A DNA stretch of 64,000 nucleotides, from positions 4,799,595 through 4,863,594 of the forward strand of contig JAWPMO010000001.1 of the NCBI GenBank assembly GCA_033344875.1. The letters run 5' to 3'. Shown here piece by piece: positions 7,815-17,712 of the stretch. Below the pieces are notes generated by a model that did not search any database, had not been told where the DNA came from, and saw only the letters and a list, made by a program, of their open reading frames with translations. Numbering within the stretch: the first letter of the stretch is position 1; each line of letters opens with the position of its first letter. This DNA comes from Ilumatobacteraceae bacterium (GTDB lineage Bacteria; Actinomycetota; Acidimicrobiia; Acidimicrobiales; Ilumatobacteraceae). Made by a program: the position numbers and the translations under genes.

Positions 7815-7820
7815 AACCTA
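7815..7820 (-). promoter_or_regulatory. -10 element of TerB-like gene
   Basis: TAGGTT on the minus strand, 7 nt before the ATG at 7807. Its first three bases are the stop codon of the S9 peptidase gene. Confidence 0.5.
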
Positions 7821-9923
7821 GTTGCCGCGGGCCTCGCCGAACGACCGACGCAGGAAGTCGAGCTGGTGGAGCAGCAGGTTCTCGGCCACGATCTCCTGCG
7901 GCGTCATGTGCGTGACGCCGACCAGTGGCAGGACCTCGTGCGGACGACCCGCCGCGAGGAGCGCCTGCGAGAGCTGCAGCGTGTGTGCAGCGACGACGTT
8001 GTCGTCGGCGAGACCGTGGATCAACAACAGCGGCCGATCGAGTTTCGGAGCGAGCGGGAGCAGCGAGTTCGCGTCGTAAACATCGGGCCGTTCGTTCGGA
8101 TCGCCGAGGTAGCGCTCGGTGTAACAGGTGTCGTAGAGGCGCCACTCGGTGACCGGGGCGCCGGCGACGGCGGCGTGGAACACTTCGGGTCGTTCGAGCA
8201 CGGCGAGGGCCGAGAGATAGCCACCGAAACTCCACCCGCGGATCGCGACCCGATCGAGATCGAGTTCGGGGTGTCGCTCCGCCGCGGCGTGCAGCGCGGT
8301 CACCTGGTCGTCGAGCACGCCGGTGGCGAGGTCGTGCAGCACGGCACGCTCGTAGTCGGTGCCGCGTCCTGGCGTGCCGCGTCCGTCGGCGACCACCACG
8401 GCGAAACCCTGGTCGGCGAACCACTGCGATGCGCAGAACGCGTTGTGGGACCGGACCACGCGCTGCGCGTGCGGGCCGCCGTACGGGTCGAGGAGCACGG
8501 GGAGCGGCGAGCCGTCGTGGTCGTGGGGGAGCAGCACGGCGGTGGTCGGCGTCGAGGCGGTGTGCGCCATCACGCGCACGTTGGGTCGGACGAGGGGCCG
8601 TTCGGCGTGTGAGGCGAGGGTGCCGCCGCCGGGCAGTCGCCACCGGGCGCCGGGCTCGTCGGCGGTCGCCGAGCGCAGCACGACGGTCTCGCCGCCCACC
8701 GCCGCGGCATGGACCCCGAGCCCGTCGGTGATCGCCTCGAAGCCGTCACCCGAGGTCCAGCGGTACACGTGCTGGACCGACGCGTCGTCGAGCGGGTTGC
8801 CGGTGGCGACGACCCGGTCGGCGGTGGCGTCGACGACCGCCCGAATCTGGACGTCGCTCGGTGAAACCGTCCGGTCGCCGATCAGGAGTCGGCGGGCGCC
8901 GTCGCGTTCGGCGCACATCACCGCGGTGCCGTCGGCGATCAGTGAGCAGGTGCCGGGGACGAGTTCGACCCACGCGTCGTCGTGGTCGGTGAACGCGACC
9001 GCCGTCGCCCCGGTCGATGGCTCGACCGTGCGGACCTCGAGATCGTGCTGATCACGCGAGAGCACGGTGATGGCGAGGCCGTGCGTGTTCCAGTCGACCT
9101 TGGCGAGGTACTCGAACGCGGTGCGGTCCCATTCGACCTCGATCGGGTCGCCGCCGTCGACCGGGCACAGGTGGAGGCTGACCTCGGGGTTCGGGGTGCC
9201 CGCAGCCGGATACCGCACCGCGTTCGGCACCGAGCCCGGTTCGGCCGGATTGGAGATGTGCCAGACCTGCACCGGGGCGTCGTCGACGCGGCAGGTCGCG
9301 ATCGTCGCGCCGTCGGGGCTCCACCAGAACCCCCGGTAACGGTTCATCTCCTCGGCGGCCACGAAATCGGCGCTGCCCCAGCTGACCGTGTCGGGTTCCC
9401 CCTCGGCCGGGCCGGTGAGACGGGACGCGACGGCATCGAGGTCGGTCACCCAGAGCTCGCGACCGCGCACGTAGGCGATGCGGTCGCCATCGGGGGAGAG
9501 GTGCGGGTCGAAGACCGGGCCGGGCACGTCGAGGTGTCGGGTGGTCGCCGCGCCCCCGTCGGCGAGATCGGCGAGGAAGAGTTGACCGGCGAGCGAGAAC
9601 GTGACCCTGGCGCCGTCGCGGTCGATCGCGTAGCCGGTGATGCCGCCGGCGCCCTCACGCATGCGCTCGCGCCGGGCGCGCTCCTCGGGCGGGAGGTCGA
9701 CGTCGTCGACGGCGATCTCGGACATGGCCGCGGCCGGGTCGACGAGCAGTGACTCGGCCCCGGTCGTCGGGTCGGCGCTCCACAGGCAGTTGACGGGATC
9801 GGCGCCGCCCCGAGAACGGGCGAAGATGACACGCGAACCGTCCCGGGTGACGGTGAGGTCCCGTGGCTCGCCCAGGGTGAGCCGTTGTGTGCGTGCGTAC
9901 TGACGGGGGAATGAGTCGGTCAC
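7818..9923 (-). CDS. S9 family peptidase (dipeptidyl peptidase IV-like)
   Basis: A 701-residue serine peptidase. The first ~430 residues form a beta-propeller rich in W-S-P/D-G-x-x-I-A repeats; the C-terminal alpha/beta hydrolase domain has Ser565 in GWSFGGY, an Asp near 640 in IHGLADDNV and His672 in GVTHM. This is the DPP IV/prolyl oligopeptidase arrangement, cleaving short peptides after proline or small residues. No signal peptide is seen, so it is probably cytoplasmic. GTG at 9923 has TAGCGT 7 nt upstream. A second, different S9 enzyme lies at 26458. Confidence 0.88.
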   Translation of the reverse strand: MTDSFPRQYARTQRLTLGEPRDLTVTRDGSRVIFARSRGGADPVNCLWSADPTTGAESLLVDPAAAMSEIAVDDVDLPPEERARRERMREGAGGITGYAIDRDGARVTFSLAGQLFLADLADGGAATTRHLDVPGPVFDPHLSPDGDRIAYVRGRELWVTDLDAVASRLTGPAEGEPDTVSWGSADFVAAEEMNRYRGFWWSPDGATIATCRVDDAPVQVWHISNPAEPGSVPNAVRYPAAGTPNPEVSLHLCPVDGGDPIEVEWDRTAFEYLAKVDWNTHGLAITVLSRDQHDLEVRTVEPSTGATAVAFTDHDDAWVELVPGTCSLIADGTAVMCAERDGARRLLIGDRTVSPSDVQIRAVVDATADRVVATGNPLDDASVQHVYRWTSGDGFEAITDGLGVHAAAVGGETVVLRSATADEPGARWRLPGGGTLASHAERPLVRPNVRVMAHTASTPTTAVLLPHDHDGSPLPVLLDPYGGPHAQRVVRSHNAFCASQWFADQGFAVVVADGRGTPGRGTDYERAVLHDLATGVLDDQVTALHAAAERHPELDLDRVAIRGWSFGGYLSALAVLERPEVFHAAVAGAPVTEWRLYDTCYTERYLGDPNERPDVYDANSLLPLAPKLDRPLLLIHGLADDNVVAAHTLQLSQALLAAGRPHEVLPLVGVTHMTPQEIVAENLLLHQLDFLRRSFGEARGN

Positions 9924-9930
9924 GTCGGCG

Positions 9931-9936
9931 ACGCTA
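9931..9936 (-). promoter_or_regulatory. -10 element of S9 peptidase
   Basis: TAGCGT on the minus strand, 7 nt before the GTG at 9923. Confidence 0.6.
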
Positions 9937-9958
9937 ACGCCTCACCGCCGACGCTCGA

Positions 9959-10918
9959 TCAGCCGTCGAGCTGTTCGTGTCGGCGCGGCGCGGACCGGTC
10001 GCCGGCCGCCGCCAATGCGTCGAGCACCACCTGCCATGCCGCCGCGTCGTCGACGTGTTCGAGCACACGGACGTTGGGCGGTTCCCGGTCGCTGATGTCA
10101 CGACGGTCGATCGCCGTCATCCCGGTCGTGTGGCGACCGGTCGTCTCGACGACGACGTGCCGGTCGACCGACTCGAAGAGCTGGGGGTGGGTCAGCGCCA
10201 TGACGGCGAGTGGGTCGTGGAGCGCCGCGCCGCGGATCACGTCGTGTCGGCTGATGTAGTTCTTCGAGAAGAAGCGGAACAGGTCGGTGATCAGATCGGT
10301 GAACGGCGCTCCCATGGCCGCGACCTGATCGATGCGGTCGGGCGTGATGAGGAACTGATGGGTCACGTCGAGCCCGGCCATCGTGATGTCGGCGCCGCTC
10401 CCGAACACGATCGCCGCCGCGTCGGGGTCGGCCCAGATGTTGAACTCGGCGAGCGGCGTCCGGTTCCCGAACGTGCCGCCACCCATCAGCGAGATCCCGG
10501 CGATGTGGTCGACGAGGTCGGGTGCGGATCGCATCGCCAACGCGATGTTGGTGAGCGGGCCCGTCGGCGCCAGCCAGGTTCCCGGCCGGGCACGACACGT
10601 GTCGATGATGAACCCGACGGCGTCGACGCCGTCGGCGCCTCGCGACGGGACGGGCAGTTCGGCACCGTCGAGCCCGCTCTCGCCGTGCACGAAGCCGGCG
10701 AACTTGGGTTCGGCCACCAAGGGGCGATCTGCGCCCGAGTGGACGGTGGTGTCCAGACCCAAGGCGTCGCGAACGACACAGGCGTTGTACGTGGTGCGAT
10801 CGAGCGGCGCGTTGCCGGCCACGGTGGTGATGCCGGCCAGGTCGGTGCAGTGGGCGGCGACGACGATCGCGATCACGTCGTCGTGACCGGGATCGCAGTC
10901 GAGGATCACCCGCGGCAT
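9959..10918 (-). CDS. Nucleoside hydrolase (IUNH family)
   Basis: An inosine-uridine preferring nucleoside hydrolase-type enzyme, which cleaves the N-glycosidic bond of ribonucleosides. The calcium-binding aspartate cluster DCDPGHDD starts at residue ~7; GNAPLDRTTYNA, the GPLTNIALAM loop, SLMGGGTFGNRTPLAEFNIWADPDAA and the late ALHDPLAVM are all typical. ATG at 10918 gives the usual family N-terminus (MPRVILDCDPG) and has CATGAT 9 nt upstream; ATG 10939 would add seven residues. It is divergent from a lipoprotein gene. Confidence 0.88.
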   Translation of the reverse strand: MPRVILDCDPGHDDVIAIVVAAHCTDLAGITTVAGNAPLDRTTYNACVVRDALGLDTTVHSGADRPLVAEPKFAGFVHGESGLDGAELPVPSRGADGVDAVGFIIDTCRARPGTWLAPTGPLTNIALAMRSAPDLVDHIAGISLMGGGTFGNRTPLAEFNIWADPDAAAIVFGSGADITMAGLDVTHQFLITPDRIDQVAAMGAPFTDLITDLFRFFSKNYISRHDVIRGAALHDPLAVMALTHPQLFESVDRHVVVETTGRHTTGMTAIDRRDISDREPPNVRVLEHVDDAAAWQVVLDALAAAGDRSAPRRHEQLDG

Positions 10919-10974
10919 CTCGGAGGAATCATGGGGCATGCCGATCAGCTTCGCGCGCGGCATGCGACCATGGA

Positions 10975-11835
10975 GTGGTGAACATCCCCCGATCACCGGT
11001 CCGTCTGGCCGCACTCGTCGTGTGCGTGGTCGCCGCCGCGAGCGGATGCTCGCGCAGCGACGAGCTGACCGCTCCGACCGCCTCCGGCGTCGACACCTCG
11101 AACGGGTCCCCGGCGACCGCGCCGGCGTCGCCGCCAAAGACGTCGCCGACATCGTCGCCGTCATCCGGTGCGAGCGACGGGGTGGGCGGCGACGGCGCGG
11201 AGACGTCCGACGACGGCTCGGCGCCGGTGAGCCTGGTCACGACGCCGCCGGTGACGGTCGTCGACATCGACGAGGTGGGCGTCCCGGGGCTCGACAGCGA
11301 CGACGTGTTCTGTTCGGCGTGGAGTCGGTTCGCCGGCTCGTTCCAAGTCGTCGCCGTCACCGCCGCGTTCGGGTCGGGGCCTCCGGACCAGCTGGCGTCG
11401 TTGGAGGTCGCCGCCGCCCCGACGGTCACGGCGGCCTACGAACAGCTCGTCGAGAACTGGCCCGACGAACTGGCGTCGGAGGCCGATCTGGTCGCCGATG
11501 AGTTCCTCGGGCCGTTCGCCCGTCGTCTGCAGGCCGCCCGCGCGGCGTTGAGCGACGTCGGTGCCGATGACGACGTGATCGTGACGATCGAGCAGGCCTG
11601 GCTCGCCGGGCTCACACAACGTGACCCGACGACACCCGAGTTCGTCGTCGACCTGCCCGACGACGTGTGGGCGCTGATCGACGACGCGGCGAACTCGTTC
11701 GCACAGCAACGTGTGCCGTTCGGCCAGGACCCGAGTCTGGTCACCGACGTGCAGACCCCGCTGACCAGTGAATACCTCGCCGTTTCCTGTCCCGATCAGG
11801 GCACGTTGAGCGGCCAGGAGGTCGAAACCCCCTGA
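10975..11835 (+). CDS. Secreted lipoprotein of unknown function
   Basis: A 286-residue protein (GTG at 10975 or 10978). Residues 5-25 form a lipoprotein signal peptide with lipobox ASGC, so Cys25 should be lipidated and the protein held outside the membrane. A Pro/Ser/Thr/Gly-rich linker (~30-85) precedes an Ala/Asp/Glu-rich, mainly helical domain with no family I recognise. Two later cysteines (SDDVFCSAW and AVSCPDQG) could form a disulfide. It ends 67 nt before rpiB, which has its own promoter. Confidence 0.75.
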   Translation: MVNIPRSPVRLAALVVCVVAAASGCSRSDELTAPTASGVDTSNGSPATAPASPPKTSPTSSPSSGASDGVGGDGAETSDDGSAPVSLVTTPPVTVVDIDEVGVPGLDSDDVFCSAWSRFAGSFQVVAVTAAFGSGPPDQLASLEVAAAPTVTAAYEQLVENWPDELASEADLVADEFLGPFARRLQAARAALSDVGADDDVIVTIEQAWLAGLTQRDPTTPEFVVDLPDDVWALIDDAANSFAQQRVPFGQDPSLVTDVQTPLTSEYLAVSCPDQGTLSGQEVETP

Positions 11836-11844
11836 CCGCGCGTC

Positions 11845-11859
11845 CTGACGATTCGTCAA
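11845..11859. promoter_or_regulatory. Palindrome upstream of rpiB (shared with serA)
   Basis: CTGACGATTCGTCAA: TGACGA and TCGTCA flank a single T. Its centre (11852) is 37 bp before the rpiB -10 and 51 bp before the start codon. The near-identical TTGACGACTCGTCAA has the same placement upstream of serA. Confidence 0.6.
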
Positions 11860-11888
11860 GCCATTCGAATCGGTTCGGTGCCCGCTCG

Positions 11889-11894
11889 TACACT
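11889..11894 (+). promoter_or_regulatory. -10 element of rpiB
   Basis: TACACT, 8 nt before the GTG at 11903. Confidence 0.6.
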
Positions 11895-11902
11895 CGGCGT
11901 CC

Positions 11903-12349
11903 GTGACGCGCATCGCCTTCGGATCCGACCACGCCGGCTACGAGCTCAAGCAGCACCTGATCGACCGGCTGTCGGCGGCGGGTCACGAGATCGTCGACTG
12001 CGGGACCGATTCGACCGAGAGCGTCGACTACCCCGAGTTCTGCGCCGCCGCCGGCCGCAAGGTGCGAGACGGCGACGCTGATGTCGGGATCGTGCTCGGT
12101 GGCAGCGGTCAGGGCGAGCAGCTCGCCGCCAACAAGGTGCGCGGCGTTCGCGCGGCCCTGTGCAACTGCCTGTACACCGCCCGGATGGCCCGTGAGCACA
12201 ACGACGCCAACGTGCTGTCGATCGGGGCACGCGTCGTCGGCGTCGGTCTCGCCGAGGAGATCGTCGACCTGTTCCTCACCACCGACTTCGAGGGCGGTCG
12301 CCATGCCCGCCGCGTCGACCAGATCACCCAGCTCGAATCCCAGTTCTGA
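11903..12349 (+). CDS. rpiB: Ribose-5-phosphate isomerase B
   Basis: A 148-residue RpiB/LacAB enzyme that interconverts ribose-5-phosphate and ribulose-5-phosphate. It shows FGSDHAGYELK at the start, the GTDSTESVDYPEF block, the anion-hole GGSGQGEQLAANKVRGVRAA, and NDANVLSIGARVVG. The replacement of the catalytic Cys region by GGSGQG (Ser) matches the actinobacterial RpiB type. It is followed after a strong hairpin by glyA. A palindrome upstream suggests co-regulation with serA. Confidence 0.92.
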   Translation: MTRIAFGSDHAGYELKQHLIDRLSAAGHEIVDCGTDSTESVDYPEFCAAAGRKVRDGDADVGIVLGGSGQGEQLAANKVRGVRAALCNCLYTARMAREHNDANVLSIGARVVGVGLAEEIVDLFLTTDFEGGRHARRVDQITQLESQF

Positions 12350-12355
12350 CCATCA

Positions 12356-12378
12356 CGAGTTGTGCCAGGCACAACTCG
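12356..12378. promoter_or_regulatory. Large inverted repeat between rpiB and glyA
   Basis: CGAGTTGTGCC A GGCACAACTCG, a perfect 11-bp palindrome 7 nt after the rpiB stop and 22 nt before the glyA ATG. As RNA it would fold into a 10-bp stem with a 3-nt loop. It may be a terminator or attenuator reducing glyA expression, or a protein operator; there is no U-tract. Confidence 0.5.
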
Positions 12379-12400
12379 CGATTTCCATCCAGGAGAAGCC

Positions 12401-13654
<1,254 letters not shown>

Positions 13655-13677
13655 CCTCCCCGACGACCACGACCGCG

Positions 13678-13683
13678 TAACCT
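13678..13683 (+). promoter_or_regulatory. -10 element of wecA
   Basis: TAACCT, 8 nt before the GTG at 13692. Confidence 0.6.
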
Positions 13684-13691
13684 GGCCGCTC

Positions 13692-15110
13692 GTGACGCCC
13701 GGCTTCGGTGACTTCCTCCTGATCGGCGTCGTCGCCGCGGTCGTCACGTTCGCCACGACGCCGCTCGTGCGGGCGGCCGCGAGCCAGCGGGGCTGGGTGG
13801 TGGCACCCAACGAACGCTCGGTCCACACGTCGCCGATCCCGCACGTCGGCGGGTTCGCGATGCTCGCCGGGTTCTGCGCGGCATTGCTGACCGCCTGGGC
13901 GATCGGTGCGTTCGCACCGATCTTCGAGAGCAACTCCGAACCGCTCGGTGTACTGATCGCCGCGTTGATCGTCTTCGCGACCGGACTGCTCGACGACGTC
14001 CGCGACATGGCCCCGCAGGGCAAGGTCACGGGTGTGGTGCTCGCCGGCGCTGCGCTGTCGTGGTTCGGTGTGACGATCGACTACTTCCGGGTGCCGTTCT
14101 ACGACGTGCTGGTGTTGTCGAACGACTGGAAGCCGCTCGTCACCGTGCTGTGGCTGCTCGGCATGACGCAGGCGATCAACCTGATCGACGGTCTCGACGG
14201 GCTGGCCGCCGGCATCGTGGCGATCGCGTCGATGTCGTTCTTCCTGTACTCCAATCGCCTGAACGATCTCGGGTTGCTGTCCGACCGCAACATCGGGCCG
14301 TTGGTCGCGATGATCACGGCGGGGATCTGCATCGGGTTCCTGCCGCACAACTTCAATCCGGCACGGATCTTCATGGGCGACAGCGGTGCCTTCCTGCTCG
14401 GACTCATGCTCGCGGTGTCGACCAGCGTCGTCGGCGGCCGCGCCGACCCGAACACGCAGCAGTTCGTCGGGCAGACGTTCTTCTTCTTCGCTCCGCTGGT
14501 GATCCCGCTGCTGATCCTCGGTGTCCCGATCCTCGACACGACGTTCGCGATCGTGCGCCGGGCGTCGAAGCGGCAGGCGCTCGACGTCGCCGACAAGGGG
14601 CACCTGCACCATCGGCTGATGAACCTCGGCCACGGGCACCGCCGCAGCGTCCTGATCCTGTGGACCTGGACCGCGCTGCTGTCGGGCTTCGTGCTGTACC
14701 CGGTGCTGACCGACGACAACCCGCGCTACCTGCCGTTCGGGATGGGTGCCCTGGCGATCGTGCTGTTCACGGTGCTGCACCCGAGCGTGCGACGCAAGCG
14801 GGCGATGGAGGTCGAGGCCGCCCTCGAGCGTCCCGCCTCCGAGCAGGTCGACCCCTCGCGTCCCGAGCGTCGTGAGTCCGATGCCACCGGCGAGATCTCC
14901 CGCCCGGGCCCCGGCGACGGAGCGATCGGTGACGATCTCGACGGTCCGGGAACACCGGACGGCGAGGCGGACTCGTCGGGTGATTCGACGCCGGGGAGCG
15001 CCGGCGAGCGAGCGACCGAGCGCGGTCCGCTCGGCCCGAACATGCCGAAAAACGAGGAATCCGAGAATCGCGGTCGGCAGGAGTTGCCACTGGACGTCGA
15101 CGCGGACTAG
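13692..15110 (+). CDS. wecA: Undecaprenyl-phosphate GlcNAc-1-phosphate transferase
   Basis: A 472-residue polytopic membrane enzyme of the MraY/WecA/TagO family, which loads a sugar-1-phosphate onto the lipid carrier. Key motifs are RSVHTSPIPHVGG, the metal-binding LLDDVRDM, NLIDGLDGLAAG, FMGDSGAFLLG, and the HLHHRLMNLGHGHR loop characteristic of the GlcNAc branch. About ten membrane helices occupy residues 1-365. The last ~100 residues are a hydrophilic, acidic, Pro/Ser/Gly-rich tail not needed for the fold. Location just before the atp operon is usual in actinobacteria. Confidence 0.9.
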   Translation: MTPGFGDFLLIGVVAAVVTFATTPLVRAAASQRGWVVAPNERSVHTSPIPHVGGFAMLAGFCAALLTAWAIGAFAPIFESNSEPLGVLIAALIVFATGLLDDVRDMAPQGKVTGVVLAGAALSWFGVTIDYFRVPFYDVLVLSNDWKPLVTVLWLLGMTQAINLIDGLDGLAAGIVAIASMSFFLYSNRLNDLGLLSDRNIGPLVAMITAGICIGFLPHNFNPARIFMGDSGAFLLGLMLAVSTSVVGGRADPNTQQFVGQTFFFFAPLVIPLLILGVPILDTTFAIVRRASKRQALDVADKGHLHHRLMNLGHGHRRSVLILWTWTALLSGFVLYPVLTDDNPRYLPFGMGALAIVLFTVLHPSVRRKRAMEVEAALERPASEQVDPSRPERRESDATGEISRPGPGDGAIGDDLDGPGTPDGEADSSGDSTPGSAGERATERGPLGPNMPKNEESENRGRQELPLDVDAD

Positions 15111-15132
15111 TTTGTGCCTGCGTTCACAAACT
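15109..15132. terminator. Hairpin at wecA stop
   Basis: AGTTTGTG and CACAAACT form an 8-bp stem with an 8-nt loop. The left arm includes the last bases of the wecA TAG stop. It separates wecA from the atp operon. Confidence 0.5.
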
Positions 15133-15172
15133 CCCGATGCCGCCGTGTGCGAAGCTGGGAACCCTCCGCCTC

Positions 15173-15472
15173 ATGAAGCCGCTCCTCTCCGCCCTCCGCT
15201 CCGGTCGCGCCAGCGACCGCATCGCGCCCAGCAGCGACGACTCGCTCGGTCGCGGCATGGACCTGGCGTTGACGGTGCTCGTGTTCCTCGGCCTGGGCGC
15301 ACTGATCGACCGCTGGCTCGGGTTGTTCCCGGTGTTCACGATCACGTTGGTCCTCTTCGCGGCCATCGGGGCGTTCGTGCGGATGAAATTCGTGTACGAC
15401 GCCACCATGGAACGTCACGAGGCCACCCGGCTCGCCGGACGATCGCCCGCTCCGATCGAGGATGCAGCGTGA
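15173..15472 (+). CDS. AtpZ/AtpI-like small membrane protein
   Basis: A ~99-residue protein with two hydrophobic segments (MDLALTVLVFLGLGALIDRWLG and FPVFTITLVLFAAIGAFVRM). The G-x-x-x-D-R-W-x-G-x-x-P pattern is typical of AtpZ/AtpI-type proteins encoded ahead of F-type ATP synthase subunits; related proteins help c-ring assembly or Mg2+ uptake. ATG at 15173 was chosen over an upstream ATG at 15137. Its TGA overlaps the next GTG. Confidence 0.75.
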   Translation: MKPLLSALRSGRASDRIAPSSDDSLGRGMDLALTVLVFLGLGALIDRWLGLFPVFTITLVLFAAIGAFVRMKFVYDATMERHEATRLAGRSPAPIEDAA

Positions 15473-15912
15473 ACGCCGAGACGTCAGCGATGGTGACGCA
15501 ACTCGACGGTGAGCCCGTCGAGATCCAGGTCTCCGCCGACATGATCAAGCGCGGCCTCGTCGTCGCTCCGGTCATGATCGGTGTCTGCGCCCTCATCTGG
15601 GGCTCGGCCGGCGCATGGTCCGCCGCCTTCGCGATCGGGCTCGTGCTCGTCAACTTCGCGTTGTCGGCAGCGCTGATCTCGTACACCGCCAAGATCTCGC
15701 TCGGTCTGATGATGGGAGCCACCCTGTTCGGCTACCTGATTCGCCTCGGGCTCATCATGCTGGCCGTACTCCTCGTGAAGGATGCCGGTTGGATTTCGCT
15801 TCCGGCACTCGGAACGACCATCATTGTGACGCACCTCGGACTTCTGCTCTGGGAGCTGAAGTACGTCGCGATCTCCCTTGCCCACCCTGGCCTCAAGCCT
15901 GCCCGCCCGTAA
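15469..15912 (+). CDS. atpI: ATP synthase subunit I
   Basis: A 147-residue protein with four predicted membrane helices (about residues 25-42, 47-64, 75-100 and 107-130), resembling ATP synthase protein I. Family members assist assembly of the c-ring. The GTG overlaps the preceding stop (GTGA). It lies directly before atpB. Confidence 0.75.
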   Translation: MNAETSAMVTQLDGEPVEIQVSADMIKRGLVVAPVMIGVCALIWGSAGAWSAAFAIGLVLVNFALSAALISYTAKISLGLMMGATLFGYLIRLGLIMLAVLLVKDAGWISLPALGTTIIVTHLGLLLWELKYVAISLAHPGLKPARP

Positions 15913-15944
15913 CACCATTCGGAAGAACTGAACGGAACAACAAC

Positions 15945-16706
15945 GTGCTCGCACTCGAATTCCCGCCGATCAACGAGATCCTCCGCTGGAGGGACCTCAT
16001 CGACCCCATCGGTCTCAACAAGGTCGCGCTGATCTCCGTCTTCGCGGCGCTGATCTCGATCGTGATCTTCCTCCTGGCATCGAACCAGGACGGCATGAAG
16101 GCGCCGAAGGGCGTGCGCAACCTGGCCGAGACGATCGTCGAGTTCATCGAGAACCAGATCATCCTGCCGACCATGGGCAAGGACGGCCTCGGCTGGACTC
16201 CGTTCATGCTGAGCCTGTTCGCCTTCATCTATCTGGTGAACGTGCCCGGCATCATCCCGATCATCTACATGCCGGCGACGGCTCGCATCGCGATCCCGCT
16301 GTTCCTCTCGCTGCTCGTCTGGGTCATCTTCATCGGCGTCGGCTTCAAGCACCAGGGCATCGGCTACATCAAGAACTCGCTCATGCCGCCGGGCGTGCCG
16401 GGGCCGTTGTACATCCTCGTGATCCCGATCGAGTTCATCTCGACGTTCCTCGTCCGCCCGTTCTCGTTGACGGTTCGACTCTTCGCCAACATGCTCGCCG
16501 GGCACATCCTGCTCGTGACGTTCGCACTGCTCACCGAGGAGCTCGTGCAGGGCGACAGCTGGATCCTCAAGCCGGTCGGCATCCTGCCCTTCTTCATGCT
16601 GATGTTCATCACGGCATTCGAAGTTCTCGTCGGCTTCCTGCAGGCCTACATCTTCACCATTCTCGCTGCCGTGTACATCGGCGGTGCAGCACACCCCGAG
16701 CACTGA
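15945..16706 (+). CDS. atpB: ATP synthase Fo subunit a
   Basis: A 253-residue integral membrane protein. The functional arginine lies in FSLTVRLFANMLAGH, with the polar residues of the following half-channel helix. The late segment AFEVLVGFLQAYIFTILAAVYI supplies the conserved Gln and acidic residues. Subunit a conducts protons to and from the c-ring. GTG at 15945 fits the family N-terminus; a weak GGAA precedes it. Confidence 0.96.
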   Translation: MLALEFPPINEILRWRDLIDPIGLNKVALISVFAALISIVIFLLASNQDGMKAPKGVRNLAETIVEFIENQIILPTMGKDGLGWTPFMLSLFAFIYLVNVPGIIPIIYMPATARIAIPLFLSLLVWVIFIGVGFKHQGIGYIKNSLMPPGVPGPLYILVIPIEFISTFLVRPFSLTVRLFANMLAGHILLVTFALLTEELVQGDSWILKPVGILPFFMLMFITAFEVLVGFLQAYIFTILAAVYIGGAAHPEH

Positions 16707-17024
<318 letters not shown>

Positions 17025-17076
17025 TCGATTCCGAACACCGCATTATTCGTATCCACTTCTCCCACAAGGAGTTGAC

Positions 17077-17712
17077 GTGCTGACTGCCGTCGTCACCCGG
17101 GGCTCACAGATCGAGGTGAAGTTCGTCGCCGCCGAAGAAGGCGAAGGCGAACACACCGAAGTCGACTGCGAGTTCCCACTCGAAGAAGGTTCATCGGGCA
17201 ACTACCCCTGCGAAGAGGGGCCGAGCCCGATCGCGCCCGAGGTCAAAGAACTCGCATGGGGAGCCGGCTCGTTCATCGTGCTGGCGCTGCTCATGCGCTT
17301 CTTCCTCTTCCCGCGGCTCAAGAAGGGCATGGATGCGCGCTACGCGCACATCCGAGCCGGTCACGAGCAGGCCGACAACGCCCGTGCGGCCGCCCGGGCC
17401 GAAGTGTCCGAGTACGAATCGGCGCTCGCCACGGTCAAGGCCGAGGCGAACGAACGGGTCGACGCGGCACGCCACACGCTCGAGACCGAGCGCCAGGCAC
17501 GGCTCGCCGAGGTCAACGCGGCGATCGCCGCCAAGCGTGAGGCAGCGGCCGCAGAGGCCGAGGCCGCTCGTGAGGCCGTCCGTGGCGACATCACCACAGC
17601 GGCGACCGACGTGACGGCCCGCACGATCGAGTTGGCCACGGGCAAGACACCCGACCCCGACGCGGTCCGCTCCGCTGTCGAGCAGTCGATGACCGCAGGA
17701 GTCGCCTCATGA
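17077..17712 (+). CDS. atpF: ATP synthase Fo subunit b with N-terminal extension
   Basis: A 211-residue peripheral stalk subunit: a membrane helix at ~61-78 followed by a long charged coiled coil. Unusually, ~58 residues precede the membrane helix. They are strongly acidic and contain Cys31 and Cys45, and should lie outside the cell, where a disulfide could form. The start is fixed by AAGGAG (17066-17071) 5 nt before the GTG, so the extension is probably real. A second b-type gene overlaps its stop by ATGA. Confidence 0.9.
   Translation: MLTAVVTRGSQIEVKFVAAEEGEGEHTEVDCEFPLEEGSSGNYPCEEGPSPIAPEVKELAWGAGSFIVLALLMRFFLFPRLKKGMDARYAHIRAGHEQADNARAAARAEVSEYESALATVKAEANERVDAARHTLETERQARLAEVNAAIAAKREAAAAEAEAAREAVRGDITTAATDVTARTIELATGKTPDPDAVRSAVEQSMTAGVAS

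Noticed and set aside
12350-12400. Glycine riboswitch before glyA
   Set aside because: The gap is only 51 nt, too short for an aptamer, and holds just one simple palindrome.
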